This document shows positions 6,822 to 9,596 of a stretch of DNA of 9,596 nucleotides, piece after piece. The position numbers were made by a program, and so were the translations under genes. How positions within the stretch are numbered: the stretch's first letter is position 1; each line of letters begins with the position of its first letter. Location of the stretch: the NCBI GenBank assembly GCA_903864485.1, contig CAIPGD010000550.1:1-9596 (forward strand). The letters are read 5' to 3'. The notes beneath the pieces were generated by a model. The model made no database searches. It saw only the letters and a program-made list of their open reading frames with translations, and was not told the origin of the DNA. The DNA is from an uncultured bacterium. Lineage in GTDB: Bacteria > Pseudomonadota > Gammaproteobacteria > Burkholderiales > Burkholderiaceae_E.

Positions 6822-7898
6822 ATGGTTTCGACCCTCGTACTCAGCGGCGTCCCGGGGTCGCCCTACACCCGCAAGATGGTCGCTCTGCTGCGCTATCGAC
6901 GTATCCCTTACCGCTTATTGCAAACGGCTGGCACACCGGCTGGCATGCCAGCGCCCAAAGTGCCCCTGCTACCGACGTTTTATCTGCCTCGCAAACACGA
7001 TACGTCCGAAGCACGCGACGAGTCCCTTGAAGCGGTCACCGATTCCACCCCGCTCCTGCGCCGATTTGAGCGCGAGTTCGAAGGCCGCCATTCGTTGCCG
7101 GCCGATCCGGCCTTGGCCCTGGTGGACGCCCTGATCGAGGACTATGCCGACGAGTGGCTCACGAAGGCGATGTTCCATTACCGCTGGAGCCACCCGACCG
7201 ATTTTGCCAAGGCCGAGAAAATCCTCCCATGCTGGAGTAGCGAACCCCTCGACGATGCGCGTCTCGACGAGTACGGTCGGTGGATCAGTAGCCGTCAACA
7301 CGCCCGGTTACGCTATGTCGGTTCCAACCCGACCACGGCGTCGGTGATCGAATCCAGCTATGAACGGTTTCTCGACGCGTTCGAGACGCATCTGGGCCAC
7401 TACCCGTTCTTATTGGGCAAACGACCTGGTGCCAGTGATTTCGCAGTCTATGGCCAGCTGACCCAGCTCACCCAATTTGATCCAACGCCCATGACGATCG
7501 CGATCCAGCGGTCGCCCAGGGTCTATGCGTGGGTCACGCTGATGGAGGACCACTGTGGCCTCGAACCGCTCGAGAGCGACTGGTTCTCAAGTGCAGAACT
7601 GTCTCAGGGCGAGATCCCCAGCTTGAGAGCGATCCTCAACGAGATTGGTCGCGTTTACCCGCCCTTACTGATTGCCAATGCCGCTGCGTTACAAGCCGGC
7701 GCTACGCAGGTAGAAACCGAAATCGACGACAAGCCCTGGGTGCAACAGGCGTTTCCCTATCAGGCGAAGTGTCTTCTCTGGTTGCGCCGTGACTACGACG
7801 CGTTGAACCCTGAGGACCGCGCAAGGGTTGATCCGATATTTTCTGGAACGGGCTGCGAGGCCTTGTTCGCCGATGCCACCGATCGCCGCCTCCAATGA
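6822..7898 (+). CDS. Long-form GST-family protein with C-terminal extension
   Basis: This 358-aa protein is about 150 residues longer than an ordinary GST. The N-terminal thioredoxin-like region starts with LSGVPGSPYTRKMVALLRY (7-25); Ser13-Pro-Tyr-Thr stands where glutaredoxin-like folds have CPYC. A Val-Pro pair (47-48) is the candidate cis-proline, and AVTDSTPLLRRFE (71-83) matches the second glutathione-binding element. The GST C-terminal helical domain (~98-250) has LIEDYADEWLTKAMFHYRW (104-122) and the capping box in PGASDFAVYGQL (202-213). Residues ~265-358 form an extra domain with WVQQAFPYQAKCLLWLRRDY (306-325), which looks like a conserved feature of long bacterial GST-family proteins rather than a frameshift or fusion error. 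No transmembrane segment is evident. GAGGGA at 6805-6810 is a good ribosome-binding site. The gene follows the first GST by 17 nt, and its last 26 nt overlap the MFS gene. The function beyond probable glutathione binding is not known. Confidence 0.85.
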   Translation: MVSTLVLSGVPGSPYTRKMVALLRYRRIPYRLLQTAGTPAGMPAPKVPLLPTFYLPRKHDTSEARDESLEAVTDSTPLLRRFEREFEGRHSLPADPALALVDALIEDYADEWLTKAMFHYRWSHPTDFAKAEKILPCWSSEPLDDARLDEYGRWISSRQHARLRYVGSNPTTASVIESSYERFLDAFETHLGHYPFLLGKRPGASDFAVYGQLTQLTQFDPTPMTIAIQRSPRVYAWVTLMEDHCGLEPLESDWFSSAELSQGEIPSLRAILNEIGRVYPPLLIANAAALQAGATQVETEIDDKPWVQQAFPYQAKCLLWLRRDYDALNPEDRARVDPIFSGTGCEALFADATDRRLQ

Positions 7899-9102
7899 CC
7901 TGATCGACTCGCCCTATGCGGGTCGACGGCTGATCGTCACCCTACTCCTGCTAACTCTTGGGAGTAGCAGCATGTATGTCGTGTCGGTCGTGTTGCCCGC
8001 GGTTCAGCAAGAATTCAGCGTCTCGCGCGCGGATGCTGCACTGCCCTACACGCTGATGATGCTCGGGTTCGGACTGGGCGGAGTCGGAATGGGCCGCCTG
8101 GCCGACCGCTTCGGTGTACAGGCTCCTTTGATGCTCGGTTCGGCCGGCGTGACTGCAGGGTTCATTGCGGCGGCATTTGCCCCCAATTTACTACTGTTCG
8201 CATTAGCCCACGGCATCTTGCTGGGCCTACTGGGCAGTTCGGCCACTTTTGCCCCCCTGCTTGCCGACACCGCCCTGTGGTGGAACCGGCGCCGGGGAAT
8301 TGCGGTGGCAGTCTGCGCCAGCGGTAACTATCTGGCGGGAGCCGTCTGGCCACCGTTGGCCCAACAGGGAATCGAACTCTGGGGCTGGCGTCAGACCTAC
8401 ATTGCTCTGGGGCTCGTCTGTGGCCTCGGAATGGCATTACTCAGCCTCCTTATGAGCAAGCGTCCCCCAGCGAGCGCAGGCTCCCCCGCTGGCCCGGTCC
8501 AGTCAACGACCCCCTCGTCGATCCCCGGAAGACCTTTCGGTCTCAAGATCTCGCACGCCCAGGCGCTTCTTTGCGTCGCCGGTGTCGCCTGTTGTGTCGC
8601 CATGGCAATGCCCCAGGTCCACATCGTGGCTTACTGCGCCGATCTTGGATACGGTGCGGCCCGTGGGGCCCAGATGTTATCCGTCATGCTCGCTTTTGGA
8701 ATCGCCAGCCGATTAATTTCAGGCTTCATTTGCGACAAGATCGGCGGCCTGCGCACGCTGCTACTCGGCTCGATCCTGCAAGGGCTGTCGTTATTGCTGT
8801 TTTTGCCCTTCGACAGCATGCAATCACTCTTTTTGATCTCCGCCACGTTTGGACTCTTTCAAGGCGGCATCGTGCCGTCCTACGCCATCATCATCCGTGA
8901 GTACTTTCCACCCGCGGAAGCCGGGCGAAGGGTCGGCGCAGTGATCTTCGCGACCCTGGTCGGGATGGCATTGGGAGGTTGGATGTCGGGCAAGGTGTTT
9001 GATGTCACCGGCTCTTACCATGCTGCATTTTTGAATGGCATCGCCTGGAATCTTCTCAATCTAAGTATCGCAAGCTGGTTGCTCTGGCGGGTTAGTCGAT
9101 GA
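7873..9102 (+). CDS. MFS transporter, monocarboxylate/OFA-like
   Basis: This 409-aa inner-membrane carrier shows 12 likely transmembrane helices, at roughly 20-40, 58-75, 85-104, 106-128, 141-163, 173-194, 228-247, 262-283, 293-312, 318-340, 352-374 and 385-406. A polar, Pro/Ser-rich central loop (~195-227) separates the halves. MFS motif A is present between TM2 and TM3 as GMGRLADRFGVQ (72-83), with its counterpart in the second half as SGFICDKIGGLR (283-294). WWNRRRGIAVAVCASG (136-151) between TM4 and TM5 resembles the monocarboxylate and oxalate/formate-type carriers, which move small carboxylates with protons or by exchange. An upstream in-frame TTG at 7828 would add 15 residues, but it has no spaced ribosome-binding site; the ATG at 7873 has GCGAGG at 7855-7860, 12 nt before it. 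This start overlaps the GST gene by 26 nt, which implies translational coupling. A carboxylate import role fits the neighbouring acyl-CoA catabolic genes, but export or another substrate cannot be excluded. Confidence 0.9.
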   Translation: MPPIAASNDLIDSPYAGRRLIVTLLLLTLGSSSMYVVSVVLPAVQQEFSVSRADAALPYTLMMLGFGLGGVGMGRLADRFGVQAPLMLGSAGVTAGFIAAAFAPNLLLFALAHGILLGLLGSSATFAPLLADTALWWNRRRGIAVAVCASGNYLAGAVWPPLAQQGIELWGWRQTYIALGLVCGLGMALLSLLMSKRPPASAGSPAGPVQSTTPSSIPGRPFGLKISHAQALLCVAGVACCVAMAMPQVHIVAYCADLGYGAARGAQMLSVMLAFGIASRLISGFICDKIGGLRTLLLGSILQGLSLLLFLPFDSMQSLFLISATFGLFQGGIVPSYAIIIREYFPPAEAGRRVGAVIFATLVGMALGGWMSGKVFDVTGSYHAAFLNGIAWNLLNLSIASWLLWRVSR

Positions 9103-9596
9103 ATCCGAACCTCTACATTCACCGCGTTGATTACCGCGCTTCGCAAGATGGGTTGCACCTGCGGCAACTGCTTGATCTCTATGCCCGCGATCCGATGGGG
9201 GGCGCAGAGCCACTGGCCGCGAGCGTGCTCGAACGGCTCTGCGATGATTTGGCTCGCCGCCCCGATGCAGCGAGCTTTTTGGCCTATCGAGGCGCGGAAC
9301 CGAGCCACCCTAACAGCGACCCCACCAGCGCCCCCACCAGCGACCCCCTCGGTTTGATCAATTGCTTCGAAGGCTATTCAACCTTCAAAGCCCAGCCGCT
9401 CCTGAATGTGCACGACATCGTTGTACATCCCAAGGTTCGCGGTCAGGGTGTTGCTCAGGCCCTGCTGGCAGCAGCCCAACAACTGGCTATTGAGCGTGGC
9501 TGTTGCAAGCTCACCCTTGAGGTCCTCAGTGGCAACACCGTCGCAATGAACGCTTACGACCGTTTCGGGTTTAAGCACTACCAACTCGACCCCGAT
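9099..9596 (+). CDS. GNAT family N-acetyltransferase (3' truncated)
   Basis: The frame opens with ATG at 9099 inside ATGA, sharing bases with the MFS stop (9100-9102), and stays open for 166 codons to the window edge. The GNAT core is clear: the substrate-side strand LLNVHDIVVHP (101-111), the acetyl-CoA pyrophosphate-binding loop RGQGVA (114-119) followed by the helix ALLAAAQQLAIERG, then CCKLTLEVL (135-143) and the NAMNAYDRFGF-like block (147-158) that lines the CoA and acceptor site. Only a few residues are probably missing, since the family is usually ~150-180 aa. Residues 68-83 form a Pro/Ser/Thr/Asp-rich loop with a small tandem repeat before LGLINCFEG. The enzyme should transfer an acetyl group from acetyl-CoA to an amine; the acceptor (small molecule or protein N-terminus or lysine) cannot be told. 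Its overlap with the transporter gene implies coupling, but a metabolic link to beta-oxidation is not obvious. Confidence 0.88.
   Translation, partial: MNPNLYIHRVDYRASQDGLHLRQLLDLYARDPMGGAEPLAASVLERLCDDLARRPDAASFLAYRGAEPSHPNSDPTSAPTSDPLGLINCFEGYSTFKAQPLLNVHDIVVHPKVRGQGVAQALLAAAQQLAIERGCCKLTLEVLSGNTVAMNAYDRFGFKHYQLDPD
9315..9347 (+). repeat. 12-nt tandem repeat inside the GNAT gene
   Basis: Two full 12-nt units, AGCGACCCCACC (9315-9326) and AGCGCCCCCACC (9327-9338), differ at one base and are followed by a partial third copy AGCGACCCC (9339-9347). The unit is in frame and encodes Ser-Asp/Ala-Pro-Thr (residues 73-83). It lies in a surface loop before the GNAT core strand and probably arose by replication slippage. 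A multiple of three preserves the frame. Confidence 0.75.

Noticed and set aside
1..9596. tRNA, rRNA, CRISPR, insertion sequence, prophage or toxin-antitoxin elements.
   Set aside because: Nearly all the DNA is occupied by well-supported enzyme and transporter genes; I saw no repeat arrays, terminal inverted repeats, transposase motifs or tRNA-like cloverleaf in the short gaps.

Overview
The window is about 9.6 kb of roughly 60% GC DNA. It is densely coded, with every supported gene on the + strand. The protein families point to a Pseudomonadota bacterium, probably a gamma- or betaproteobacterium: a standalone bacterial-type multifunctional beta-oxidation enzyme, a degradative thiolase, a ~600-residue acyl-CoA dehydrogenase, two GSH transferases, a monocarboxylate-type MFS carrier and a GNAT acetyltransferase. 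I cannot name a genus from the sequence alone.

Layout. (1) 1-950: the C-terminal two thirds of an NAD(P)-dependent aldehyde dehydrogenase of the coniferyl-aldehyde/class 3 type, cut by the left edge. (2) 951-1041: the only sizeable intergenic gap, AT-richer than its surroundings, with a 16-bp palindrome that is a candidate operator. (3) 1042-6144: a compact beta-oxidation block of three genes, namely enoyl-CoA hydratase/3-hydroxyacyl-CoA dehydrogenase, thiolase and acyl-CoA dehydrogenase, separated by only 18 and 9 nt. (4) 6145-6171: a short, very AT-rich spacer. (5) 6172-7898: two unrelated-looking GSH-transferase-family genes, one of ordinary size (210 aa) and one long form (358 aa) with a C-terminal extension. 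(6) 7873-9102: a 12-TM MFS carrier whose start lies inside the second GST gene. (7) 9099-9596: a GNAT acetyltransferase overlapping the MFS stop by ATGA and cut by the right edge.

How the genes fit together. The dehydrogenase, the hydratase/dehydrogenase and the thiolase supply all four reactions of one turn of the beta-oxidation spiral. The upstream aldehyde dehydrogenase could produce the carboxylic acid, and the MFS protein could import it. No acyl-CoA ligase, electron-transfer flavoprotein or transcription regulator is in the window. The tight spacing from 1042 to the right edge suggests one transcription unit. The two GSTs inside a fatty-acid-type catabolic operon are the feature least explained by textbook beta-oxidation. 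They hint at a substrate or by-product (reactive enal, peroxide, epoxide or halogenated acyl chain) that needs glutathione chemistry, but this is inference. I found no RNA gene, mobile element, CRISPR array or phage gene, and nothing that I would call a clearly new system.
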